This document shows, piece by piece, positions 1-5,705 of a stretch of 15,599 nt of DNA. The notes under the pieces were generated by a model. It saw only the letters and a program-made list of their open reading frames with translations, made no database searches and had not been told where the DNA came from. Position numbers and translations under genes: made by a program. Each line of letters begins with the position of its first letter. The first letter of the stretch is position 1. The stretch is taken from assembly GCA_029883045.1 (NCBI GenBank), contig JAOUJU010000010.1:1-15599 (forward strand), read 5' to 3'. Source of the DNA: Rhodospirillaceae bacterium. GTDB taxonomy: Bacteria > Pseudomonadota > Alphaproteobacteria > Rhodospirillales > Magnetovibrionaceae.

Positions 1-1006
1 CGCTAATACTATGAATATGCCTGGGCCCTTGATGGACCGCATGGAGATTATTCGTCTAAGCGGTTATACCGAAGATGAAAAAGTTGAAATCGCTAAACGC
101 CACCTTATTGATAAACAGGTCGAATCTCACGGCCTAAAACCACAAGAGTGGTCAATTTCTGATGCCGCCATTCGCGATATTATTCGTTATTACACCCGTG
201 AAGCGGGCGTACGTAACCTTGAGCGCGAAATTGCCAACCTTATTCGCAAGGCGACCAAAGAAATCGTCATGGACGCTAAAATCAAGACCATCAAAATCAC
301 CGCGAAGAATTTGGAAAAATATGCCGGTGTTAAACGTTATCGTTATGGCGAACTGGAAGATGAGGACAAGGTTGGTGTAACCACAGGCCTTGCGTGGACC
401 GAGGTCGGCGGAGAAATCCTACAGATTGAGGCCATAATGGTACCGGGTAAGGGGCGCATGACCATAACCGGAAAACTGGGCGATGTTATGCAGGAATCTA
501 TTCAAGCCGCGCGTTCGTATGTGCAGTCTCGTTCCATTAAATTTGGCATAAAACCCCCGGTTTTCCAAAAAAATGACATCCACGTCCACGTTCCCGAAGG
601 CGCAACCCCCAAAGACGGCCCATCGGCTGGTGTTGGTATGGTGACATCCATTGTTTCGGTGCTGACCGGAATACCAGTTGGTAAAAACGTTGCCATGACA
701 GGCGAAATTACGCTTCGTGGTAGGGTGCTTCCAATTGGTGGATTAAAGGAAAAGCTTCTTGCCGCACTTCGTTCTGGCATCACCACTGTGTTAATCCCCA
801 AAGATAACGAAAAAGATTTAGCAGAAATTCCAGACAACGTAAAAAAGGGCTTAAAGATAATTCCGGTGTCCCATGTTGAGGAAGTTTTGGCGGTTGCTTT
901 GACCGAATCGCTTGTTCCAATCGAATGGGACGAAGCGGCAGAAATTGAAGCATCGGCACGTTCTAAGGGCCAAGATGACGAAATTACCGATATTCTTACC
1001 CATTAA
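1..1006 (+). CDS. lon: ATP-dependent protease Lon, C-terminal part (partial at 5' edge)
   Basis: Lon is a cytosolic homo-oligomeric AAA+ serine protease that unfolds and degrades damaged and regulatory proteins. The reading frame is already open at base 2 and continues through the first visible ATG at 11, which is internal (MNMPGPLMDRMEIIRLSGYT matches the post-Walker-B part of the AAA+ domain). Numbering from that ATG, the sensor-2 region REAGVRNLEREI is at about 63-74 and the protease domain covers about 115-310. The catalytic dyad is visible: Ser205 in PKDGPSAGVGM (codon at 623) and Lys248 in PIGGLKEKLL (codon at 752), spaced 43 residues apart like Ser679/Lys722 of E. coli Lon. The Walker A and B motifs and the N-terminal substrate domain lie outside the window. 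The stop TAA at 1004-1006 is followed by a clear terminator. Identity is essentially certain; only the full length is unknown. Confidence 0.97.
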   Translation, partial: ANTMNMPGPLMDRMEIIRLSGYTEDEKVEIAKRHLIDKQVESHGLKPQEWSISDAAIRDIIRYYTREAGVRNLEREIANLIRKATKEIVMDAKIKTIKITAKNLEKYAGVKRYRYGELEDEDKVGVTTGLAWTEVGGEILQIEAIMVPGKGRMTITGKLGDVMQESIQAARSYVQSRSIKFGIKPPVFQKNDIHVHVPEGATPKDGPSAGVGMVTSIVSVLTGIPVGKNVAMTGEITLRGRVLPIGGLKEKLLAALRSGITTVLIPKDNEKDLAEIPDNVKKGLKIIPVSHVEEVLAVALTESLVPIEWDEAAEIEASARSKGQDDEITDILTH

Positions 1007-1040
1007 TTTTCTTTTGGCCTAGATAACCTTATTTCTGATG

Positions 1041-1077
1041 AAACCCCTGTGAACACCTTGTTTTACAGGGGTTTTTT
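1041..1077 (+). terminator. Rho-independent terminator of lon
   Basis: A perfect 10-bp stem, AAACCCCTGT (1041-1050) with ACAGGGGTTT (1065-1074), is followed by a T run ending at 1077. The 14-base loop can pair further (AACA 1052-1055 with TGTT 1059-1062). It lies 35 bases after the lon stop and separates lon from the HU gene. Confidence 0.9.
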
Positions 1078-1163
1078 CATTTTAAGCCACATTTGAGGTG
1101 CATATAATTTACTTAAAATACCATAAAAACGGCAAAAAACTGGGAAAAAATGGAGATCCGTGA

Positions 1164-1191
1164 TTGACGTGGTGGAAAAAAGGAAGCTAAT
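1164..1191 (+). promoter_or_regulatory. Candidate sigma-70-type promoter for the HU gene
   Basis: TTGACG (1164-1169) matches the -35 consensus at five of six bases. After a 16-base spacer, GCTAAT (1186-1191) matches four of six bases of the -10 consensus. It lies between the lon terminator and the HU gene and would give a leader of roughly 75 bases. A separate TATAAT at 1103-1108 lacks a convincing -35 element. Assigned by eye only. Confidence 0.45.
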
Positions 1192-1212
1192 TTCACCCAT
1201 CTACTTTCCACG

Positions 1213-1230
1213 ATGCCGAATAATCGGCGT
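1213..1230 (+). promoter_or_regulatory. Hairpin in the HU gene leader
   Basis: ATGCCGA (1213-1219) pairs with TCGGCGT (1224-1230), with one G-U pair and a four-base loop, and is followed by a T-rich stretch (TATTTGTTTTAT). The layout resembles a weak terminator or attenuator placed between the likely promoter and the HU start codon. Function is inferred from shape only. Confidence 0.35.
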
Positions 1231-1257
1231 TATTTGTTTTATCTCTAATCTCGAAAT

Positions 1258-1265
1258 GAAGGGGG
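1258..1265 (+). promoter_or_regulatory. Ribosome binding site supporting the HU TTG start
   Basis: GAAGGGGG lies 7 bases before the TTG at 1273. No ATG or GTG occurs in frame nearby, and the HU family N-terminus (MNKNDLI) begins exactly at this TTG, so this site fixes the start. Confidence 0.75.
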
Positions 1266-1272
1266 CCTTACC

Positions 1273-1545
1273 TTGAACAAGAACGATCTTATCGCAGCAG
1301 TTGCAGACCAGACTGAGCTTTCAAAAGCGGACACAACCAAAGCAGTTGATGCCGTAATCGAAGCAGTTACTAAGTCACTCAAAAAAGGTGTTGAAGTTCG
1401 CTTGGTCGGCTTTGGTACTTTCTCAGTTGCACGTCGTAAAGCAACCACAGGTCGCAATCCGCGCACTGGCGAAAGCATACAGATTAAAGCATCTAACCAG
1501 CCTAAATTCAAAGCTGGTAAGGCTCTTAAAGACGCTGTCAACTAA
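1273..1545 (+). CDS. hupB: DNA-binding protein HU (HupB-like)
   Basis: HU is a small basic nucleoid protein that dimerises, bends DNA without strict sequence specificity, and helps compact the chromosome and assist replication, repair and recombination. The product has 90 residues, the usual HU length. It shows the typical N-terminal helices (MNKNDLIAAVADQTELSKAD), the beta-arm entry VRLVGFGTFSVARRKATTGR at about 52-71, the arm-tip motif GRNPRTGE at about 70-77 with the intercalating proline, and the C-terminal PKFKAGKALKDAVN. The start is TTG, chosen because it gives the exact family N-terminus and has a GAAGGGGG ribosome binding site. The gene sits alone between the lon terminator and its own terminator, so it is probably monocistronic. 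IHF subunits are less likely: they have their own conserved N-termini and differ in arm sequence. lon followed by an HU gene is a common order in proteobacteria. Confidence 0.95.
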   Translation: MNKNDLIAAVADQTELSKADTTKAVDAVIEAVTKSLKKGVEVRLVGFGTFSVARRKATTGRNPRTGESIQIKASNQPKFKAGKALKDAVN

Positions 1546-1572
1546 GCAGGGCGCGTACTTTTAAGCAAATTG

Positions 1573-1609
1573 CTGGCCGTCTCCTTTTGGGGGCGGCCAG
1601 TTGCTTTTT
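1573..1609 (+). terminator. Rho-independent terminator of the HU gene
   Basis: A 12-bp stem runs from CTGGCCGTCTCC (1573-1584) to GGGGGCGGCCAG (1589-1600), with three G-U pairs and a TTTT loop, followed by TTGCTTTTT. A flanking AGCAA (1564-1568) can also pair with TTGCT (1601-1605). It ends 64 bases after the HU stop. Confidence 0.9.
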
Positions 1610-1649
1610 GCCAATAATAAAAAACTATGCCGACAGCACCTTTAAGTGC

Positions 1650-1678
1650 TTGCAGGCAGCGGGCGTGGCGGTTAATCT
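1650..1678 (+). promoter_or_regulatory. Candidate promoter of tRNA-Val
   Basis: TTGCAG (1650-1655), a 17-base spacer and TAATCT (1673-1678) form a weak-consensus promoter just upstream of the tRNA. The -10 element is followed by a very GC-rich discriminator (GCCGCGCGCC), a feature of stable-RNA promoters under stringent control. Start of transcription would fall about 10 bases before the tRNA. By-eye call. Confidence 0.4.
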
Positions 1679-1697
1679 GCCGCGCGCCTTGAAATGA

Positions 1698-1773
1698 GGG
1701 CGGTTAGCTCAGTTGGTAGAGCATCTCGTTTACACCGAGAGGGTCGGGGGTTCGAGCCCCTCACCGCCCACCA
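1698..1773 (+). tRNA. tRNA-Val, anticodon UAC
   Basis: A complete cloverleaf is visible. The 7-bp acceptor GGGCGGT pairs with ACCGCCC, the D-arm region is GCTCAGTTGGTAGAGC, the anticodon stem is TCTCG/CGAGA with loop TTTACAC, and the T arm contains GGTTCGAGCCCC. The anticodon TAC is at 1731-1733 and reads GUA (and other GUN) valine codons. The CCA end is encoded in the DNA (1771-1773). Confidence 0.97.
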
Positions 1774-1803
1774 TTTCAAATAGGCAGGTCGTCCCATCGT
1801 CGC

Positions 1804-1832
1804 TTGACACCCGACGGGGCCTGCATTACTAG
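1804..1832 (+). promoter_or_regulatory. Candidate promoter of tRNA-Asp
   Basis: A perfect -35 box TTGACA (1804-1809) is followed after 17 bases by TACTAG (1827-1832), a weak -10. It lies between the two tRNA genes, with transcription expected to begin about 10 bases before tRNA-Asp. Read-through from the tRNA-Val promoter is also possible because I see no T-rich terminator between them. Confidence 0.5.
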
Positions 1833-1850
1833 ACAGCTTCCCTTATATAA

Positions 1851-1927
<77 letters not shown>

Positions 1928-1948
1928 TTATTCATCATAAATATGACT

Positions 1949-2020
1949 GATTTGCAGCTTTTTGCTGGCGCGTAGCGCGTGCTTTACTCAACCTTTTGCA
2001 GCAAAATTTTCCCGCAAATC
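1949..2020 (+). terminator. Nested inverted repeat after tRNA-Asp, probable terminator
   Basis: Three nested stems share one axis: GATTTGC (1949-1955) with GCAAATC (2014-2020), TTTTGCTG (1960-1967) with CAGCAAAA (1999-2006), and an apical GCGC (1968-1971) with GCGC (1975-1978). The 8-bp middle stem is followed by TTTT (2007-2010), which fits an intrinsic terminator for the tRNA transcript. The apical region is large (31 bases), so termination strength is uncertain. Confidence 0.45.
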
Positions 2021-2084
2021 CAAAAAAACCCAATAATCAGCCATTTCAATAACTTGGCAAATTTCTATTCCTACCCGTTTGGGC

Positions 2085-2113
2085 TTGGGCAGGCGTGAAA
2101 AATGGCTTATAAC
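2085..2113 (+). promoter_or_regulatory. Weak candidate promoter of the nuo operon
   Basis: TTGGGC (2085-2090), a 17-base spacer and TATAAC (2108-2113) give a three-of-six -35 and a five-of-six -10. This would place transcription start near 2120 and leave a leader of about 220 bases. Another TATAAC at 2184-2189 has no recognisable -35. Low certainty. Confidence 0.25.
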
Positions 2114-2138
2114 ATTGGGAAATCCCTTAGAAGGGGGT

Positions 2139-2182
2139 CGTGATTATTCAAAGTCGGCAACGCCGGAAAAGTTGATATCACG
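2139..2182 (+). promoter_or_regulatory. Nested stem-loop in the nuo leader region
   Basis: CGTGAT (2139-2144) pairs with ATCACG (2177-2182), TCAA (2148-2151) with TTGA (2172-2175), and CGGC (2155-2158) with GCCG (2162-2165). The three stems are collinear and separated by small internal loops. No T run follows, so it is not a typical terminator. A regulatory RNA fold is possible but unproven. Confidence 0.3.
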
Positions 2183-2219
2183 ATATAACAACAATAAGGC
2201 CTGGGGAGGTCAGCATCAC

Positions 2220-2342
2220 ATGAAGGGACGTCATTCGAACGTCTTGCGTTCTTCCAGCAACAAGCAGCACCCATGCCTATCACTGGTTGGTGTATGCGCT
2301 AGCGTGCGCGCCAACGTTAGTTTACGGGGGTGTGCCAGATGA
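2220..2342 (+). CDS. Possible 40-codon leader ORF overlapping nuoA
   Basis: An ATG at 2220 is preceded at 10 bases by GGAGG (2205-2209), one of the best Shine-Dalgarno matches in the window. The frame runs 40 codons, and its TGA (2340-2342) overlaps the nuoA ATG (2339-2341) as ATGA, the classic layout for coupled translation. The peptide begins MKGRHSNVLRSSSNKQHPCL. It is basic, has no acidic residue, has three cysteines, and has no signal peptide or domain that I recognise. The lack of acidic residues is unlike a typical soluble protein and argues for chance or for a leader whose translation, not its product, matters. An in-frame extension upstream to a TTG at 2079 has no support. Confidence 0.3.
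   Translation: MKGRHSNVLRSSSNKQHPCLSLVGVCASVRANVSLRGCAR
2286..2315 (+). promoter_or_regulatory. Hairpin just upstream of the nuoA ribosome binding site
   Basis: GTTGGTGT (2286-2293) pairs with GCGCCAAC (2308-2315), including G-U pairs, and the stem can continue inward to CG/CG around loop CTAG (2299-2302). It ends 10 bases before the GGGGG of the nuoA ribosome binding site. There is no T run, so it is not a terminator. It could affect nuoA translation or mRNA stability, but this is inference. Confidence 0.35.
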
Positions 2343-2722
2343 GCGAAATCCTTAGCGCCAATACGCTTCTTGCAGATTATTTTCCCATACTTGTTTTTCT
2401 TGGAATTGCCATCGTCATGTCAGTGATGATGATAATGGCGTCAATAATTATTGGGCGACAAAAACCAGATGTTGAAAAACTTTCTGCTTATGAATGTGGC
2501 TTTGAAGCATTCGAAGATGCGCGCACAAAATTTGATGTTCGTTTTTACTTGGTTGCAATTCTTTTTATAATTTTTGATCTTGAAATAGCATTTTTATTTC
2601 CTTGGGCAGTAAGCTTGGGCGGGATTGGGGTGTTTGGTTTTTGGTCGATGATGTTATTCCTTGGCGTGCTGACAATTGGTTTTATCTATGAATGGAAGAA
2701 GGGGGCCCTAGAATGGGAGTAA
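2339..2722 (+). CDS. nuoA: NADH-quinone oxidoreductase subunit A
   Basis: NuoA (ND3 homologue) is a small membrane subunit of complex I at the junction of the peripheral and membrane arms, near the quinone cavity. The product is 127 residues with three hydrophobic segments at about 14-38, 68-90 and 96-117. The loop between the first two carries the conserved YECGFEAF (51-58) whose Cys53 corresponds to the switch-loop cysteine of ND3. The conserved acidic pair Asp80 and Glu82 in IIFDLEIAFLFPWA is present. I chose ATG 2339 because it is preceded by GGGGGTG (2326-2332) and gives the usual length; a GTG at 2330 would add three residues and overlap the ribosome binding site. It is the first gene of the operon, and its end overlaps nuoB by 10 bases. 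Confidence 0.95.
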   Translation: MSEILSANTLLADYFPILVFLGIAIVMSVMMIMASIIIGRQKPDVEKLSAYECGFEAFEDARTKFDVRFYLVAILFIIFDLEIAFLFPWAVSLGGIGVFGFWSMMLFLGVLTIGFIYEWKKGALEWE

Positions 2723-3270
2723 CCCGTAACGCACCAGACGGCAGGGGTGGCAGTGATTTTGGCTTAAGTCTTGATCAAGATAGCGTTCTTGAAGACGTTG
2801 GCGTTGAAATGGAAGCACGCGGTTTCGTAACTGCCAGCATAGACAAAGTTGTAAATTGGGCGCGCACTGGTTCAATGTGGCCTATGACATTCGGTTTGGC
2901 CTGTTGTGCGGTTGAAATGATTCACGCTTACATGAGCCGTTATGATCTTGATCGTTTTGGTGTTGTGCCGCGCCCCAGCCCACGCCAGTCAGATGTTATT
3001 ATTGTTGCCGGAACCCTTACCAATAAAATGGCACCGGCGTTTCGCAAGGTTTATGACCAAATGGCTGAACCGCGTTGGGTTATTTCAATGGGTTCATGTG
3101 CCAATGGTGGTGGCTATTATCATTATTCGTATTCGGTTGTGCGCGGATGTGACCGGGTTGTGCCGGTTGATATTTATGTACCCGGATGCCCACCCACTGC
3201 CGAAGCACTGCTTTATGGCATTTTACAATTACAAAAGAAAATACACCGCACCGGAACGCTTTGGCGTTAA
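2713..3270 (+). CDS. nuoB: NADH-quinone oxidoreductase subunit B
   Basis: NuoB (PSST homologue) holds cluster N2, the last 4Fe-4S centre that reduces ubiquinone, and forms part of the quinone pocket with NuoD. The product is 185 residues. The ligands are visible: adjacent Cys64-Cys65 in GLACCAVEMIH, Cys129 in GSCANGGGYYH and Cys159 in VYVPGCPPTAEALLYG-like sequence (IYVPGCPPTAEALLYG). The first 35 residues are a variable, charged N-terminal extension of the kind common in alphaproteobacteria. I chose ATG 2713, preceded by GAAGGGGG (2698-2705) at 7 bases; an in-frame ATG at 2692 would add seven residues but lacks a good ribosome binding site. It overlaps the end of nuoA by 10 bases, suggesting coupled translation, and nuoC follows after 31 bases. 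Confidence 0.96.
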   Translation: MGVTRNAPDGRGGSDFGLSLDQDSVLEDVGVEMEARGFVTASIDKVVNWARTGSMWPMTFGLACCAVEMIHAYMSRYDLDRFGVVPRPSPRQSDVIIVAGTLTNKMAPAFRKVYDQMAEPRWVISMGSCANGGGYYHYSYSVVRGCDRVVPVDIYVPGCPPTAEALLYGILQLQKKIHRTGTLWR

Positions 3271-3301
3271 CCGATAAATAGGCAGTGAAAGAATTAAAAG
3301 T

Positions 3302-3919
3302 ATGACCAAAGCATTGAATGAGCTTCTTGATATAATAGTTACCAATTTGGGTGACGCTGTTGTGCATTCAGAAGTTCAACTTGATGAAATATCAATAGTT
3401 GTCAAAACTGCCGATATTCGCCGCACACTTAGCTATCTACGCGATGATGTAAATTGCCAGTTTAAACAATTGATGGATATATGCGGTGCCGATTACCCCG
3501 AACGGGAAGATCGCTTTGACGTTGTCTATCATCTGATCAGCATGACGCAAAATCTTCGTATTCGGGTAAAGGTTCAGGTCACAAACGAAAGCGTTCCCAG
3601 TGCGGTTGAGGTATTTTCAACCGCCGGCTGGTTTGAGCGCGAAGTATGGGACATGTATGGAATATTTTTCGATGGCAACCCCGACCTGCGACGCATTCTT
3701 ACGGATTATGGTTTTGAGGGCCATCCGTTACGTAAAGATTTCCCTTTAACTGGCTTTGTTGAAATTCGTTACGACGAAGAACAAAAGCGTGTGGTCTATG
3801 AGCCAGTAAAGCTAACACAGGATTTCCGTAACTTTGATTTCCTCAGCCCGTGGGAAGGCCCAGGCGCGCTTCCCGGTGATGAAAAAGCATCAGATAATGC
3901 CGAGGGGGCAAAAAAATAA
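3302..3919 (+). CDS. nuoC: NADH-quinone oxidoreductase subunit C (30 kDa)
   Basis: NuoC is a peripheral-arm subunit without cofactors that supports NuoD and NuoB near the quinone site. The product is 205 residues. The family signature is present at about 112-150: EREVWDMYGIFFDGNPDLRR followed by ILTDYGFEGHPLRKDFPLTG. The C-terminal tail (about 165-186) with YEPVKLTQDFRNFDFLSPWE is also typical of alphaproteobacterial and mitochondrial homologues. The gene is separate from nuoD, not fused as in E. coli. The 31-base gap before it is the largest inside the operon and its ribosome binding site is weak (GAAAGA near 3287). The last 15 residues are charged and probably disordered. Confidence 0.96.
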   Translation: MTKALNELLDIIVTNLGDAVVHSEVQLDEISIVVKTADIRRTLSYLRDDVNCQFKQLMDICGADYPEREDRFDVVYHLISMTQNLRIRVKVQVTNESVPSAVEVFSTAGWFEREVWDMYGIFFDGNPDLRRILTDYGFEGHPLRKDFPLTGFVEIRYDEEQKRVVYEPVKLTQDFRNFDFLSPWEGPGALPGDEKASDNAEGAKK

Positions 3920-3921
3920 AC

Positions 3922-5100
3922 ATGGCTGCAAACCAGATAAAAAACCTGACGCTTAATTTCGGTCCGCAACATCCTGCGGCGCACGGGGTGCTGCGTATGG
4001 TGCTGGAAATGGATGGCGAGGTAATAGACCGTGCCGATCCACATATTGGGCTTTTGCATCGTGGCACGGAAAAACTGATTGAACACAAAACCTATATGCA
4101 GGCGGTGCCTTATTTTGATCGTCTTGATTACGTTGCCCCGCAAAACCAAGAGCACGCATTTGTGCTAGCAGCGGAAAAGCTTTTGGCGGTCGATGTGCCA
4201 GAACGGGCGCAATACATACGCGTGCTGTATGCTGAAATTGGACGCATATTAAATCACATTTTGAATATTACTTCATATGCAATTGACGTTGGCGCGATGA
4301 CCCCAATGCTATGGGCGTTTGAAGAACGTGAACGCTTGATGGAATTTTGCGAACGGGTTTCGGGTGCACGTATGCACATGAATTATTTCCGTATTGGCGG
4401 GGTAGCGCGCGATATGCCAGACGGTCTGGCCGATGACATTTGGGAATGGACCGAAACATATCCGCAGATGATTGATGATATCGAAACGCTGTTAACGGAA
4501 AACAGAATATTCAAACAACGCACCGTCGATATTGGTGTGGTTACACCGGAACAAGCCCTTGATTGGGGTTTCACTGGGCCTAATTTACGCGCCAATGGTT
4601 TTGCTTGGGATTTGCGCAAAAGCCAGCCCTATGATGCATATGCTAAAATGGATTTCGATATTCCAGTTGCAAAGCACGGTGATTGTTATGACCGTTATTT
4701 GATACGCATGTATGAAATGCGCGAAAGTTTAAAAATTATGCGCCAAGCATTAAAAGATATGCCCGGTGGTTTGGTTCGCGCTGATGATAGGCGGGTGTCG
4801 CCACCACCGCGCGAAGAAATGAAGCATTCAATGGAAGCCCTTATTCATCATTTCAAACTATTTACCGAAGGCATCCGTGTTCCGGCAGGCGAAACCTACA
4901 CCGCAGTCGAAGCACCCAAGGGTGAGTTTGGGGTTTATTTGGTGTCCGATGGTTCTAACCGTCCATATCGTTGTAAAATTCGCGCACCCGGATTTGCCCA
5001 CTTGCAGGCCATGGAAATGATGTGCAAAGGCCACATGTTGGCCGATGCGGTTGCGGTAATCGGTTCAATTGACATTGTGTTTGGCGAGATAGATAGATGA
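3922..5100 (+). CDS. nuoD: NADH-quinone oxidoreductase subunit D (49 kDa)
   Basis: NuoD forms most of the ubiquinone-binding cavity together with NuoB and is related to the large subunit of NiFe hydrogenases, without the metal site. The product is 392 residues, normal for the family. The quinone-headgroup residues are present by alignment with known complex I: His21 in FGPQHPAAHGVLR and Tyr70 in YFDRLDYVAP. Other family blocks include HIGLLHRGTEKLIEHKTYMQ (41-60), RIGGVARDMP near 155 and the C-terminal end GSIDIVFGEIDR. Next to the quinone tyrosine the sequence reads APQNQEHAF, where I recall a methionine in related proteins (APMNQEHAF). GAGGGGG (3902-3908) lies a long 13 bases before the start. 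The stop overlaps nuoE as ATGA. Confidence 0.97.
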   Translation: MAANQIKNLTLNFGPQHPAAHGVLRMVLEMDGEVIDRADPHIGLLHRGTEKLIEHKTYMQAVPYFDRLDYVAPQNQEHAFVLAAEKLLAVDVPERAQYIRVLYAEIGRILNHILNITSYAIDVGAMTPMLWAFEERERLMEFCERVSGARMHMNYFRIGGVARDMPDGLADDIWEWTETYPQMIDDIETLLTENRIFKQRTVDIGVVTPEQALDWGFTGPNLRANGFAWDLRKSQPYDAYAKMDFDIPVAKHGDCYDRYLIRMYEMRESLKIMRQALKDMPGGLVRADDRRVSPPPREEMKHSMEALIHHFKLFTEGIRVPAGETYTAVEAPKGEFGVYLVSDGSNRPYRCKIRAPGFAHLQAMEMMCKGHMLADAVAVIGSIDIVFGEIDR

Positions 5101-5705
5101 GTGCTGATAACAACAACGCGGCTAATTCTGATTTTTCCTTTTCTGCTGAAAATGCAAAAATGGTAAAAGCCGAACTTGCTAAATACCCTGTTGGGCGCGA
5201 AGCAAGCGCCTGTATGCCGTTGCTTATGTTGGCCCAACGCCAGTTGGGTGGGTCGCTATCTGTTCCGGCAATGGATGTGGTTGCCGAAATTACTGGTCTT
5301 GCGCCAATTCGTGTTTATGAAGTCGCTTCGTTTTACACCATGTACAATTTAAAACCGGTTGGTAAAAATCATGTTCAGGTTTGCACTAATATTTCCTGCA
5401 TGCTTAAGGGTTCGGACGAAATTGTAAAAGTTTGCAAAAAACGCCTTGGTATTGCGTTTGGTGAAACATCAAATGATGGCAATTTTACCCTGTCCGAGGT
5501 TGAGTGCCTTGGTGCGTGCGTCAATGCACCAATGATGCAAATCAACGATGATTTTTATGAAGACCTAACTGGTGAAACCGCCGAAGCCGTTTTGGATAAA
5601 CTGGCAAACGGTGAAACCCCCAAGCCCGGCCCACAGTCGGGGCGCAAGGGTTGCGAGCCAGCAACTGGCCTTACGTCACTTACCGAAGTGAAGGGGGGCA
5701 AATAA
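5097..5705 (+). CDS. nuoE: NADH-quinone oxidoreductase subunit E (24 kDa, 2Fe-2S)
   Basis: NuoE binds the 2Fe-2S cluster N1a next to the FMN of NuoF in the NADH-oxidising module. The product is 202 residues. It has the thioredoxin-like fold with ligands Cys96 and Cys101 in VQVCTNISCML and Cys137 and Cys141 in VECLGACVNAPM. The N-terminal helical region at about 23-55 contains the conserved MPLLMLAQRQLGG. The C-terminal extension (about 175-202, GPQSGRKGCEPATGLTSLTE) is typical of alphaproteobacterial proteins and is longer than in E. coli NuoE (about 166 residues). The start overlaps the nuoD stop by four bases (ATGA) with only a weak ribosome binding site, so translation is probably coupled. 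The stop TAA shares its last A with the nuoF ATG. Confidence 0.96.
   Translation: MSADNNNAANSDFSFSAENAKMVKAELAKYPVGREASACMPLLMLAQRQLGGSLSVPAMDVVAEITGLAPIRVYEVASFYTMYNLKPVGKNHVQVCTNISCMLKGSDEIVKVCKKRLGIAFGETSNDGNFTLSEVECLGACVNAPMMQINDDFYEDLTGETAEAVLDKLANGETPKPGPQSGRKGCEPATGLTSLTEVKGGK

Larger units (their letters stand above)
1928..2338. other. 411-base gap between tRNA-Asp and nuoA
   Basis: No confident gene lies here. From left to right it holds the nested inverted repeat after tRNA-Asp (1949-2020), a weak promoter candidate (2085-2113), a nested stem-loop (2139-2182), a possible 40-codon leader ORF with a good ribosome binding site (from 2220), and a hairpin just before the nuoA ribosome binding site (2286-2315). 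It is the only place upstream of the nuo genes where their promoter could lie, short of read-through from the tRNAs. Confidence 0.7.

Noticed and set aside
502..837. A 111-codon open frame on the minus strand opposite lon
   Set aside because: It lies opposite the Lon protease active-site region, whose conservation explains the open frame.
1774..1850. Terminator between the two tRNA genes
   Set aside because: CGTCG and CGACG around 1798-1816 can form a short stem, but there is no T run and the region overlaps a good -35 box, so a promoter is the better reading.
2079..2342. An 87-codon open frame from TTG 2079
   Set aside because: The start is a TTG without a ribosome binding site and the first 47 codons cross the stem-loop and promoter candidates. 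Only the 40-codon part from ATG 2220 has any support.
5651..5704. Upstream start extending NuoF by 18 residues
   Set aside because: The extension lies inside nuoE, is unlike NuoF N-termini, and the ATG at 5705 has a strong ribosome binding site.
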